A stretch of DNA of 64,000 bases from Methanobacterium sp. UBA279 (GTDB lineage: Archaea; Methanobacteriota; Methanobacteria; Methanobacteriales; Methanobacteriaceae), in NCBI GenBank assembly GCA_002502855.1, contig DAQK01000033.1, positions 1 to 64,000 of the forward strand, given 5' to 3'. The notes beneath the pieces were generated by a model, which searched no databases, was not told the DNA's origin, and was given only the letters and a program-made list of their open reading frames with translations. Positions 25,142-34,251 of this stretch are shown here, in pieces; position 1 is the stretch's first letter; the number at the start of each line of letters is the position of its first letter. Made by a program: the position numbers and the translations under genes.

Positions 25142-25789
25142 ATGGACTGGATTGTAAAGGTGGGTGGAAGTCTTTTCCCGCAAGAAGCAGTTAACCTCTC
25201 TAAAGCCCTGGTTGGTAAAAGTGTCATGGTGATCTGTGGTGGTGGAGAACTGGCCAACCTGTTAAGACAGTACGATGAGAGGATGGATTATTCGGATACA
25301 ACCGCCCACAAAAGCGCTATTCTATGCATGGATATATTAGGAATGCTCCTAGCAGATAAAGTACCCGGTGCTGAGGGTGTTCATTATATAGATCAGGTAG
25401 AGAAGACTTTAAATGGGGGGAAACTCCCAATCTTAATACCTTCCCAGTTTTTGTTCGGTGAGGATCCCTTAGAGCATTCCTGGAGGGTAACTTCTGATTC
25501 CCTATCCCTTTATATAGCACATCGACTAAAGGCTAAACTATTAATAGCAACTGATGTAGATGGTATATATGATCATAAACCATCCAAGGATACTCAACTG
25601 ATAAGAAATATCAGTGCAAAAAAACTACTAGATTTTGGTGAAACATCAGTTGATGAATTTTTAGCAGGGCTTTTACTTCAATACGGATCATCTTGCTATG
25701 TGATTAATGGAAAGTATCCAGAAAGGGTTCTATCTATAATTGAAGGTAAAAGTGAAGATACTAAATATACACTTATTGGAGGAATTTAA
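25142..25789 (+). CDS. mfnE: MfnE kinase of methanofuran synthesis
   Basis: MfnE phosphorylates 5-(aminomethyl)-3-furanmethanol phosphate to the diphosphate, which is coupled to tyramine in methanofuran. The 215-aa product has the amino-acid-kinase fold, with VKVGGSLFPQ at the start, MVICGGGELANLLRQYD, a HSWRVTSDSLSLYIAHRL nucleotide segment and LLIATDVDGIYDH. The short length and the DYSDTTAHKSAILCMDILG segment fit the methanogen-specific group rather than glutamate kinases. Its stop nearly touches the next gene. Confidence 0.85.
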   Translation: MDWIVKVGGSLFPQEAVNLSKALVGKSVMVICGGGELANLLRQYDERMDYSDTTAHKSAILCMDILGMLLADKVPGAEGVHYIDQVEKTLNGGKLPILIPSQFLFGEDPLEHSWRVTSDSLSLYIAHRLKAKLLIATDVDGIYDHKPSKDTQLIRNISAKKLLDFGETSVDEFLAGLLLQYGSSCYVINGKYPERVLSIIEGKSEDTKYTLIGGI

Positions 25790-25790
25790 T

Positions 25791-25952
25791 ATGGATAAAA
25801 TAGAATGCACATCATGTAAACAGGAAATATCACCCGTGGAAACCTACGTGAAATTTGAATGTCCAGAATGCGAGACCATACTCTACAGATGCCAGAAATG
25901 CAGGACCTTCGGACATATCTACAGGTGTAAATGCGGATTTAAAGGACCTTAA
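25791..25952 (+). CDS. Small zinc-ribbon protein (HVO_2753/DUF1610-like)
   Basis: The 53-aa product starts at ATG 25791 after GGAGGAATTTAAT. It holds four CxxC pairs: CTSC, CPEC, CQKC and CKCG, enough for two zinc sites. Such tiny zinc-ribbon proteins are conserved in archaea and are often annotated as RNA-binding and translation-linked. Here it is directly upstream of aEF-1beta and one base after mfnE, so it is very likely in the same transcript. Confidence 0.85.
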   Translation: MDKIECTSCKQEISPVETYVKFECPECETILYRCQKCRTFGHIYRCKCGFKGP

Positions 25953-26022
25953 GTTAAATACTACTTGTAAGATAAATAAAATTATATTAAACATAACAGA
26001 CAAGTTATGGGAGGTTACGATT

Positions 26023-26292
26023 ATGGGAGAAGTTGTAGCAACGATTAAAGTAATGCCGGAAAGCCCGGATGTTAACTTAGAAAAGATCAAAGAAGATATC
26101 ATACAATCCATACCGGAAGGCGCTGAATTCCACAAAATAGATGAAGAACCAATAGCATTTGGTCTGGTAGCCCTTAAAGTAATGGTAGTTGTGGGAGATG
26201 AGGAAGGAGGGACAGAAAAAGTTGAAGAAAATCTCTCCAAACTGGAAAACATAAGCAGCATCGAAGTAGAAGATGTAAGAAGGCTTATGTAA
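26023..26292 (+). CDS. ef1b: Elongation factor 1-beta (aEF-1beta)
   Basis: aEF-1beta is the nucleotide-exchange factor of aEF-1alpha. The 89-aa product has the expected alpha/beta sandwich, VVATIKVMPESPDVNLEKIK, GAEFHKIDEEPIAFGLVALKV and a final SSIEVEDVRRLM. The start is ATG 26023, preceded by GGGAGGT. The reading frame is open further upstream, but that part overlaps the zinc-ribbon gene in another frame. T-runs follow the stop. Confidence 0.96.
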   Translation: MGEVVATIKVMPESPDVNLEKIKEDIIQSIPEGAEFHKIDEEPIAFGLVALKVMVVVGDEEGGTEKVEENLSKLENISSIEVEDVRRLM

Positions 26293-26360
26293 GCCCTTTT
26301 ACCCTCTAATTACTTTTTTGGTTAATATAATTCGTTTTTTCCCCTAATTTTTTATAATTT
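26293..26360 (+). terminator. T-run terminator after aEF-1beta
   Basis: Three separate runs of six T occur within 60 bp downstream of the aEF-1beta stop, as expected for archaeal termination. No strong stem is present. Confidence 0.45.
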
Positions 26361-26437
26361 TCACAGTTAAAAAATTCAGTCCCCACAACACGATCATAAT
26401 ACTTTTTATACCATTAGTATTATACTATCTCTGTGGA

Positions 26438-27697
26438 GTGGTTCATATTTTTGATCTCATATTTGCCTGTATCATAGGCGTTCTCTGCGGGGCAGTAACG
26501 GGATTAATCCCCGGTATCCACGTTAACACCGTGGGTGCCTTCACCTTTGCATCATCATCCACCATACTGGCCTTTCTATCTCCAGAATTCCTGGGAGTGT
26601 TCCTAATTTCAATGTCCATCTCCCACGCCCTACTGGAATTTATACCTTCTATGTTCCTGGGAGTGCCAGAGGAGGGCACAGTCCTCTCGGTCTTACCCGG
26701 GCATCTCCTCATGCTGGAGGGAAGAGGTAAGGAAGCCATACGTTTGGTGGCTCTGGGAGGGTTTGGGGCGATCATGGTTACCATTTTACTTCTACCACTT
26801 TTCGCCCTGATATTACCCCCTTTATACGGCTTTATGAAGCCCTATATCTGGATCATCCTGGTGGTAGTAGTGATCTACATGTTCATCCGCTTAAACAGGG
26901 ATTTAAGTTCGGTAGCCTGGTCGGTGGTTATATTCCTCTTCTCGGGGATTATGGGCTGGCTGATGCTTAATTCACCCATATCCTCAGGAGTTTCCCTGCT
27001 GTGCATGTTCACCGGGCTTTTTGGTGTAAGCACCCTACTCTATAGCCTTTCTGAAAGCTCGACAGTACCACCCCAGAACCCTGATCATTCACTTATCGTG
27101 GATAATAACATCTTAAGGGGCATCTTCGCCGGAGGGATAGCAGGGAGCATCTTGGGATTTCTCCCAGGAATGGGACCGGCCCAGGGAAGCCTCATAGCAC
27201 AGGAGATAAGCGGTGGAGGAGATACGGGAGAAAATAAGGATAGTTTCCTGGTTGCCATGAGTGGAGTGAATGTCTCTGATGCCCTGTTCTCTCTGATAGC
27301 CATCTATTTAATTGGTAATCCCCGTAGTGGAATCGCAGTATATGTGGATAAGATAATCGATGTTTTCAACTACGAGCACCTCATCCTGTACATCTTCGTC
27401 TCCATCACCGCCGTATCCCTTGCTTTAATATTATGTTTAAAATTAGGTGATATGGTGGGGGAATACATACAGCAACTGGATTATAGCAGATTATCCTGGC
27501 TGGTCATCATCTTCATGAGCTCTATAGTGATGATATTCACTTTAATGGAACATGCCAACCTCTGGTTTGTACTACTGGTTTACGCTACCTCAGTAGCCCT
27601 GGGGCTACTGCCACACTATCTGGGCATAAATAAATCCAATTTAATGGGTGTGCTGGTTGTTCCAGCCATTGTGATATATGTGGGGATTGGTCTCTAA
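26438..27697 (+). CDS. TctA/DUF112-family membrane permease
   Basis: The 419-aa product has about ten to twelve membrane segments and the family landmarks GLIPGIHVNTVGAF at residues 22-35 and a second, related block, GFLPGMGPAQGSLIAQE (near residue 240). This gives the two-fold symmetric pattern of tripartite tricarboxylate transporter TctA proteins. No TctB or TctC partner is adjacent; archaeal single-component versions are known and uncharacterised. The start is GTG. The substrate is unknown. Confidence 0.82.
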   Translation: MVHIFDLIFACIIGVLCGAVTGLIPGIHVNTVGAFTFASSSTILAFLSPEFLGVFLISMSISHALLEFIPSMFLGVPEEGTVLSVLPGHLLMLEGRGKEAIRLVALGGFGAIMVTILLLPLFALILPPLYGFMKPYIWIILVVVVIYMFIRLNRDLSSVAWSVVIFLFSGIMGWLMLNSPISSGVSLLCMFTGLFGVSTLLYSLSESSTVPPQNPDHSLIVDNNILRGIFAGGIAGSILGFLPGMGPAQGSLIAQEISGGGDTGENKDSFLVAMSGVNVSDALFSLIAIYLIGNPRSGIAVYVDKIIDVFNYEHLILYIFVSITAVSLALILCLKLGDMVGEYIQQLDYSRLSWLVIIFMSSIVMIFTLMEHANLWFVLLVYATSVALGLLPHYLGINKSNLMGVLVVPAIVIYVGIGL

Positions 27698-27772
27698 TTA
27701 CAGGGGATTATACTCTAATAGAATTTGTTTATAATTTTATAGATTACCTATTGAATATACATGGTAAAAAAT

Positions 27773-28777
27773 TTAGATTACCACCACTTCTATACAGATC
27801 CCTTCCACAGATTCTTTAAAAACAGCATCATCCACGCCAGGAAATACATCCACCAGGCAGGCATCGAATTTTTCACTTAAAACATCTTTTAAATCCTTCA
27901 CATCCGAACAGTAAACCTTGAAATTCTCTCCAGTTGCAATTAAACCCTCATCTTTCCCGGTAGTGGTCACTGGGAATCCGTTGATCTCCAGATTCAAAAT
28001 TGTCATCTGACAGGCAGGATACCAAACATCGTTGAAAACAACCAGGGGGGCGCCGGCAAGAAGGGCGGCTAAACCGAGAGTACCCGGTCCGCAGGTACAG
28101 TCCAGAACACTAGGACTATCGAATTTACTTAAAACCTTCTTTAACTCCCTTATTTTGGGAGATGATGGTTTTGGAACCTCTATATGGATCTCTCTCTGGT
28201 ACTTATAGAGACACAGAACCCCCCAGGGGGTGTTCACGATATCACAGCGGAGATCACAGCCATACAGGAGCTCATATGTACTGGGATTGCTTCCAGAATC
28301 CTTAACACCCACAGTATCACTTAAACTCCCATTTAAAACCCCTTTAACCTCGGGTACTTCCTTCACTATCCGTTTTGCACATCCTGCGTCCACATCCTCA
28401 GATAGTATCACCAGTGAATTATCCGGGAGATGGGGAACGGTGTCCAGGGGATACGCCGGAGTAATAAGGGGCACGCAGACATTTCTCAAGGTGGAATCAG
28501 AAGTTTTAATCCCTTCCTCCATCATTATTTTAAGAATATGGGCCATAACCACATCTAAATGGCGCCTGCCACAAGTACATCTTTTGAAATTAGAATCTAA
28601 CAGCTTAACATCTATTTGTTCGGTTAGTGGTTTGAATTTTTTAAGTTTAACATCTTCACACCTATCACAGGTCCTGAAAATTGTTTTAAAATCTTTTAAA
28701 ACCTCTGATTTAGATTTTATGCAATCGTTTCCGCACTTGCAAAACACTTCCATAGGTTTAGATTCACACACCAACAT
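27773..28777 (-). CDS. Zinc-ribbon plus methyltransferase-like protein
   Basis: The product is about 334 aa. The frame is open to 28861, but the extra N-terminal 28 residues are hydrophobic and would reach into the promoter of the divergent gene, so ATG 28777 is preferred. Cysteine pairs (CKCGNDC, CDRCEDV, CTCGRRH) mark a metal-binding N-terminal half. The C-terminal half has a SAM-binding-like motif I, VLDCTCGPGTLGLAALLAG, and NDVWYPACQMTILNLEIN. It is probably an RNA or protein methyltransferase, but I cannot name the substrate. Confidence 0.6.
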   Translation of the reverse strand: MLVCESKPMEVFCKCGNDCIKSKSEVLKDFKTIFRTCDRCEDVKLKKFKPLTEQIDVKLLDSNFKRCTCGRRHLDVVMAHILKIMMEEGIKTSDSTLRNVCVPLITPAYPLDTVPHLPDNSLVILSEDVDAGCAKRIVKEVPEVKGVLNGSLSDTVGVKDSGSNPSTYELLYGCDLRCDIVNTPWGVLCLYKYQREIHIEVPKPSSPKIRELKKVLSKFDSPSVLDCTCGPGTLGLAALLAGAPLVVFNDVWYPACQMTILNLEINGFPVTTTGKDEGLIATGENFKVYCSDVKDLKDVLSEKFDACLVDVFPGVDDAVFKESVEGICIEVVVI

Positions 28778-28913
28778 AGATAATTTTTTCTCTTGGAAGG
28801 GAACCAATGCCCAAATCACAGACAATATTAATATGCAGTGAAAAATAACCAAAATTAGCATATTTTAAGCTTATACTTAAATAGTGGATACCCTATATAA
28901 ATATGTGAGAATT

Positions 28914-30533
28914 ATGAGAGACAAAAGGAAAGAAATTATCCGGGATCTACTGGGAGACTTTGCCGATGAAGAGGAGGGAGAAGGATATATCCCCAGGCAA
29001 GAAAAGGATGAACCAGTAAAAAGAAAGGTTAAAAAAGTTATCTCAGATTCTGATGATGAAACATTTAACATAGATAAATTAATAGAGAAGCCTTCCAGGA
29101 AGAGAACTAAAAAGATTAAGAAAGTTTCCGATGTGATGAAGGCTGAAATTATAGAAGAAGGATTAATTCCTAATTACAATGTTACAATACCTACTTTTTC
29201 TGCTAAAGAAAGGCAGCTTTACAATGAAATAAGGGAAAAACTGGTGGAAGTAGCCGTCACCCAGGATGATTTCCAGGTAGATGAAGAATCCTTTATAGTA
29301 GAATGTAAACAGTTTCTGCGTTCCAGGGGTGTCCGGGACGTGGACCGCTTATCAGCACAGATATCCCAGGAAATGCTGGGATACGGTAAACTGGACCATA
29401 TGATTAAGGATGATGACCTTGAAGAGATAATGGTCATTGGAGTCGGGAGTAAAGTCTTCGTATACCACCGTGACATAGGGATGATGGTTACCAACGTAAT
29501 CTTCGAAGAAGAATCAGAGATCAAGGCCATCATTGATGTTATAGCCCGGCAGGTTAACCGGAGGATTGACCAGCAGACACCCATATTAGACGCCCGTCTT
29601 AAGGACGGTTCCAGGGTAAACGCAACCCTCCCACCTGTATCTGCAGACGGCCCAACACTTACCATACGTAAATTCAAAAAGGACCCATTAACTGTGGTTG
29701 ATTTAATAAATTATAAGACTATATCCCCACATCTTGCCGGTTTCATGTGGGTGTGTACCGATGGATTAGGTGTAAAACCCTGTAACGCCATAATAGCCGG
29801 GGGAACAGGTTCTGGAAAAACAACCACCATGAACACCATAGCCGCTTTTGTACCTCCCCGGGAGAGGATAATCACCATTGAGGACACCCTGGAATTACAA
29901 CTACCCCACAGCCACGTGGTAAGGATGGAAACCCGCCCACCCAACATAGAAGGCAAAGGAGAACTCACCATGGACACCCTGGTTAAAAATTCACTGAGAC
30001 AGAGACCTGACCGGGTGATCGTAGGAGAAGTAAGGGGTGCAGAAGCCATCACACTTTTCACAGCCCTGAACACCGGACACTCCGGTATGGGAACCCTCCA
30101 CTCCAACACCGCACGGGAAACAATAACCCGTCTGATAAATCGGCCCATGAACGTACCCAACATAATGATACCTGCCCTGGACTTCATCATCATGCAACAG
30201 AGAATGTACAGGCCAGAAGGAGGTTCCATACGTAGAATCACCGAAGTAGCAGAGGTGGTTGGTATGGAAGAGGGTAACGTGCAGCTCAACAGGGTATTTG
30301 AATGGGATAATATCAATGATAAAGTGGAGTACGTGGGAATAGCCAGCCAGACCCTCCGGGACATCTCTGAACTACGGGGTATAGGAATATCAGAGATAGA
30401 AGAAGAGATAGAAAAAAGAAGACTGGTACTGGAATACCTGGCTGATAACAACATCCGTTCCATAGATGAAGTGGGACAGTATATCAATCAATATTACCGT
30501 GATCCAGATGCAATGCTGGATGAAGTTCTATAG
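28914..30533 (+). CDS. TadA/GspE-type secretion ATPase (type IV pilus family)
   Basis: The product is about 539 aa from ATG 28914. A GTG 30 bases upstream would lie inside a TATA-like CTATATAAAT stretch. A charged N-terminal tail (about 1-90) precedes the conserved N-domain and RecA-like core. Walker A is GGTGSGKTTT (about 295-304); an Asp box (ITIEDTLELQLP), Walker B-like RPDRVIVGEVRG and GHSGMGTLHSNTA follow. It energises assembly of an archaeal pilus or secretion fibre with the membrane protein encoded next. Confidence 0.92.
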   Translation: MRDKRKEIIRDLLGDFADEEEGEGYIPRQEKDEPVKRKVKKVISDSDDETFNIDKLIEKPSRKRTKKIKKVSDVMKAEIIEEGLIPNYNVTIPTFSAKERQLYNEIREKLVEVAVTQDDFQVDEESFIVECKQFLRSRGVRDVDRLSAQISQEMLGYGKLDHMIKDDDLEEIMVIGVGSKVFVYHRDIGMMVTNVIFEEESEIKAIIDVIARQVNRRIDQQTPILDARLKDGSRVNATLPPVSADGPTLTIRKFKKDPLTVVDLINYKTISPHLAGFMWVCTDGLGVKPCNAIIAGGTGSGKTTTMNTIAAFVPPRERIITIEDTLELQLPHSHVVRMETRPPNIEGKGELTMDTLVKNSLRQRPDRVIVGEVRGAEAITLFTALNTGHSGMGTLHSNTARETITRLINRPMNVPNIMIPALDFIIMQQRMYRPEGGSIRRITEVAEVVGMEEGNVQLNRVFEWDNINDKVEYVGIASQTLRDISELRGIGISEIEEEIEKRRLVLEYLADNNIRSIDEVGQYINQYYRDPDAMLDEVL

Positions 30534-30666
30534 TTAACGATCTAAAAATTTAAATTAAAACCAATCTTTGAGATTTAAAATTGAACTAATCATTAGATTT
30601 AAAAATAAAATCAAATATTGGGATTTAATTAAAAAAAGAAAAAAATTCACTTGATGGTGAAAAATA

Positions 30667-31857
30667 ATGGCGCCCTTTGACGGTCTTAAGAAATTTTTCA
30701 ATACCATTGGAAATTTTACTATAAATTCCAGTCAGAAAGTAGGTGAAGGAGTTCAGGCTCCTGTAAAAAAATTAAGTGAAATGCGGCCTGCTGAGAGAAG
30801 GTTAAGGGAGAAGAGGGGACTGGAATTTGGTAAAAAATCCGAACCAGAAGAAAAAACAGAGACCAAGCCATTACTGGACGCGTCAACCCCTTCAAAGGGA
30901 TTATTCGGTGATAGAGAATCAAAGGGATTGTTTGGAGATAGAGAATCAAAATCATCTTTCCAGGCCCCCCGTCCCCAGCGGACCATAAAAAGAAGGAAGA
31001 TGGATAAAGAAGAAATCGAGATGTTCAAGGACCTCATCGACAGCAGGCATGAACAGACCATGGAATCTGAGGTAGATAAGAAGAAACAGGATGCTCTCCG
31101 GAAAGCTTCCTTAGAGGAAATACTCAAGGAAGAACAGAAGGAAAAGATGGATCCCAAGCTGATCCTGCTTATGGGCGGGGTTTCCTTTGCATTGGTGCTC
31201 GTGATCGTAACTGTGATGGGCTTTGGAATTGAAATTGGACTGGTAGTGGGAATCCTCATATTTATGATGGCACTGTTCCTCTTTTTCCTTCCCAGAATGA
31301 GACAGGGGAGCAAATCCACAGAAGCCGCCAGGGAACTGCCCTTCGCCTTGAGGCAGATGGCCACAGAATTAAGGGCCGGAATAGGACTTCATGACAGCAT
31401 GAGCTCCATCGCCACTTCTGGATACGGACCATTATCTGAAGAGTTCTCCCGGACACTGGAAGAGATAAGGTACGGGGAGACCACAGAAAAAGCCCTCCTG
31501 GATATGAGTGAAAGAATAAACTCTGAGGGACTGGAAAGGGCTATTCACCAGATAACCCGAACACTCACCAGTGGTGGGGATTTAGCTAAAACCTTAACAG
31601 TTATAGCTGATGACATCGCCTATGAAATGCGTATGAAACTGAAAGATTACGCTCAGAAACTGAATTCATTCACCATGATCTACATGTTCATCGCTATACT
31701 GGCACCGGTAATTACCCTGATCATGCTGATAGCCGCATCAACAGTTATGGGTGCCATACTGCCGCCGATAGTCTTGTTGTTGATGTACTTATTCTTCTTC
31801 CCGGCCATAGTGGTGTTTATGGCCTTCATGATCAGGAGGTTGGAGCCGAAGGTTTAG
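30667..31857 (+). CDS. TadB/TadC-type membrane platform protein (GspF domain)
   Basis: The 396-aa product has a charged cytoplasmic N-terminus of about 160 residues. It contains a tandem KGLFGDRES repeat at about 78-96. Two membrane helices follow, then a GspF domain (about 215-330, LPFALRQMATELRAGIGLHDSMSSI) and two more helices. It is encoded 133 bp after the ATPase, so the two form a pilus/secretion pair. The 19994-20926 protein is a second, shorter platform protein. The start ATG has a GGTGA site. Confidence 0.9.
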   Translation: MAPFDGLKKFFNTIGNFTINSSQKVGEGVQAPVKKLSEMRPAERRLREKRGLEFGKKSEPEEKTETKPLLDASTPSKGLFGDRESKGLFGDRESKSSFQAPRPQRTIKRRKMDKEEIEMFKDLIDSRHEQTMESEVDKKKQDALRKASLEEILKEEQKEKMDPKLILLMGGVSFALVLVIVTVMGFGIEIGLVVGILIFMMALFLFFLPRMRQGSKSTEAARELPFALRQMATELRAGIGLHDSMSSIATSGYGPLSEEFSRTLEEIRYGETTEKALLDMSERINSEGLERAIHQITRTLTSGGDLAKTLTVIADDIAYEMRMKLKDYAQKLNSFTMIYMFIAILAPVITLIMLIAASTVMGAILPPIVLLLMYLFFFPAIVVFMAFMIRRLEPKV

Positions 31858-31922
31858 AAATTAGTGAAAATCAGAATTTTCTTTTGAGTGTAGAAAATCT
31901 ATGTTTTCTACTGGGGGCAGGG

Positions 31923-31957
31923 AAATCTAATATTAATTTGAGTGTACAATTAGATTT
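31923..31957. terminator. Stem between convergent pilus and copper ATPase genes
   Basis: AAATCTAAT (31923-31931) pairs with ATTAGATTT (31949-31957) across a 17-nt loop, ending in T-rich DNA. It overlaps the stop of the P-ATPase gene. Confidence 0.35.
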
Positions 31958-34139
31958 TATTTATCCTAAGCAACTGAGCATTGAAGGCCACTATCACGGT
32001 GCTTAAAGACATGAGAACCGCACCCATAGCCGGACTCAGGAGGATGCCCCAGCTGTAGAGCAATCCCGCTGCCAGGGGTATGGCAAAGGCGTTATATCCT
32101 GTGGCCCATAATAGATTCTGCCACATTTTACTATAGGTGGCCTTGGTAAGGCCCAGGATGGTTACCATATCTGCCGGGTTGCTCTTGACCAGAACCACAT
32201 CAGCACTCTCCATAGCCACATCAGTTCCTGCTCCAATAGCAATACCCACATCAGCCTGGGTTAGGGCCGGGGCGTCATTTACACCATCTCCAACCATGGC
32301 TACTTTATATCCATTCTCCTGTACCTCGCGTACTTTAAGGGCTTTTTCCTGGGGTAGAACCCGGGAGAAATATTCATCCAATCCGAGTTCCTCAGCAACC
32401 CAGCGAGCCACATCTTCATTATCCCCAGTTAGCATCATGCACTGGATCCCCTGCCTCTGCAACTTTAAAATGGCATCTTTAGATTCTGGCCGTATCACAT
32501 CAGCCAGTGCAATGGCACCAGCAACCTCACCATCTATTACTACGTAGACCAGTGTTTTCGGCTGTTTCTGTATATCAACCAACTCGGAACTGGTTACTTC
32601 CAGGTTATTAGTCTCTATATAGGCCGGGCTTACCACCTTCACTTCATGATCTCCCACCAGGGCCTGAACACCTTCACCAGGGCGGGAATGGAAATCCTTG
32701 ATGGGATAGGTTTCCTGGACGGATTTAAGTATCCCCTGGGCCACCGGGTGTTCGGATTCCTTTTCCACTGAAGCAGCGTATTTGAGGATTTCTTCTCCAC
32801 TGAAATCATCCTTTTTAAAGGAGATCACATCGGTGACACCGAACTTACCCTCGGTAAGGGTGCCGGTTTTATCGAAGATAACCGCGTGGATGTTTTTCAT
32901 GTTCTCAAAGGACTGGCGGTCACGAATTAGAACCCCATTTTTGGCAGATATGGCGGTGGAGACAGCCACTACCAGGGGTATGGCTAACCCCAGGGCATGG
33001 GGACAGGTGGTGACCATCACCGTCACCGCCCTCTCCAGGGCGAAGGATAAGTCCTGGCCTAACATTCCCAGCCACACCAGTAAAGTAATTAAACCACCAG
33101 ATAGGGCGATGATGGTCAGCCAGAAAGCGGCCCGGTTGGCCAGGTCCTGGGTATGTGATTTACTCTCCTGGGCCTCCTCCACCAGACTCACCACCTGGGA
33201 GATGAAGGAATCTTCACCTATCTTCTCCACCATTACCTTAATAGAGCTTTCGCCATTGATTGAGCCGCCTATAACTTCTTCCCCTGCACTGCGGAGGATG
33301 GGTTCCGATTCACCAGTGAGAAGTGATTCGTTTATATAGGACTGGCTTTCCTTTATAATACCATCGGCAGGTACCTTTTCTCCCGGTTTTACCAGTACCA
33401 GGTCGTCCACCTGTAAATTCTCCAATGGTACATCTTCAACTTCACCTTCTCCACCAATTCGGTGGGCTTTCTTGGGAAGGAGGGTAGCCAGTTCCTGGAG
33501 CGCCCGGGAGGCGCCCATCACAGAGCGCATTTCTATCCAGTGCCCCAGTAGCATGATATCGATTAGAGTGACCAGTTCCAGGTAGAAGGTCATACCCATA
33601 AGTCCGAAGGTAACTCCCGCACTGTAGATGTAGGCTGTGGTGATGGCCACCGCTACCAGGGTCATCATACCCGGCTGCCTGACTTTCAACTCACTTACCA
33701 GGCCGGTGAAGAAGGGGTAACCCCCATAGAAGAATACAAAGGATGATAAGAGAAACAGGATGTATATATCACCCTGGAAACTGAGAAAATGCAGACCAAG
33801 TAATTCCTGCACCATCTCTGATAGGAAAAAGACAGGGACGGTTATAATCAGAGATACTATGAACCTTTTCTTAAAATCAGCCATCATAGCCTGGTGATGG
33901 TTATGTTCTGTGTGTTCATCGTGTTCCAGATGCTCTTTATGTTCATGTTCTACATGCTCTTCGTGTTCTGTGTGGTTCTGTTTTAAATGTTCTGTGTATT
34001 CTTCGTGTTTGGAGTGGTCTTGTTCAAGATGTTTTCTATGTTCGTGTTCTATTGAATGGTTATTTTCTTCTTTAGGGTGGTGATTTTTTTCTTGAAGTGT
34101 TTTTTCAGGGGAATCTTCATGATCTTTCAAGGATATCAT
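31950..34139 (-). CDS. copB: CopB-type heavy-metal P-type ATPase
   Basis: The 729-aa product is a P1B ATPase. It has the phosphatase loop TGES, the CPH membrane motif in TTCPHALGLAIPLV (about residue 379), the phosphorylation site DKTGTLTEGK (about 422), the SEHPVAQG nucleotide-domain motif and the GDGVNDAPAL hinge. CPH rather than CPC is the mark of the CopB (P1B-3) group, which exports Cu, mainly Cu(II). The first 85 residues are extremely rich in His and Glu (EHEEHVEHEHKEHLEHDEH), a metal-binding tail. It is a membrane exporter for metal homeostasis, next to the cobalt/nickel uptake operon. Confidence 0.93.
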   Translation of the reverse strand: MISLKDHEDSPEKTLQEKNHHPKEENNHSIEHEHRKHLEQDHSKHEEYTEHLKQNHTEHEEHVEHEHKEHLEHDEHTEHNHHQAMMADFKKRFIVSLIITVPVFFLSEMVQELLGLHFLSFQGDIYILFLLSSFVFFYGGYPFFTGLVSELKVRQPGMMTLVAVAITTAYIYSAGVTFGLMGMTFYLELVTLIDIMLLGHWIEMRSVMGASRALQELATLLPKKAHRIGGEGEVEDVPLENLQVDDLVLVKPGEKVPADGIIKESQSYINESLLTGESEPILRSAGEEVIGGSINGESSIKVMVEKIGEDSFISQVVSLVEEAQESKSHTQDLANRAAFWLTIIALSGGLITLLVWLGMLGQDLSFALERAVTVMVTTCPHALGLAIPLVVAVSTAISAKNGVLIRDRQSFENMKNIHAVIFDKTGTLTEGKFGVTDVISFKKDDFSGEEILKYAASVEKESEHPVAQGILKSVQETYPIKDFHSRPGEGVQALVGDHEVKVVSPAYIETNNLEVTSSELVDIQKQPKTLVYVVIDGEVAGAIALADVIRPESKDAILKLQRQGIQCMMLTGDNEDVARWVAEELGLDEYFSRVLPQEKALKVREVQENGYKVAMVGDGVNDAPALTQADVGIAIGAGTDVAMESADVVLVKSNPADMVTILGLTKATYSKMWQNLLWATGYNAFAIPLAAGLLYSWGILLSPAMGAVLMSLSTVIVAFNAQLLRINKI

Positions 34140-34251
34140 CCCTTAACCTGTAAAAAATTCGCAACTTCATTAATTTATGACAGATATTTCCTCAAACAGT
34201 TAATGTATTAAGGTATGTACTTGCTTTCTTAAATAATAGTAGGGTAAATCT

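Noticed and set aside
29711..30487. 258-codon minus-strand frame
   Set aside because: It is opposite the TadA ATPase, whose Walker motifs prove the plus strand; the shadow product is serine/arginine-rich without domains.
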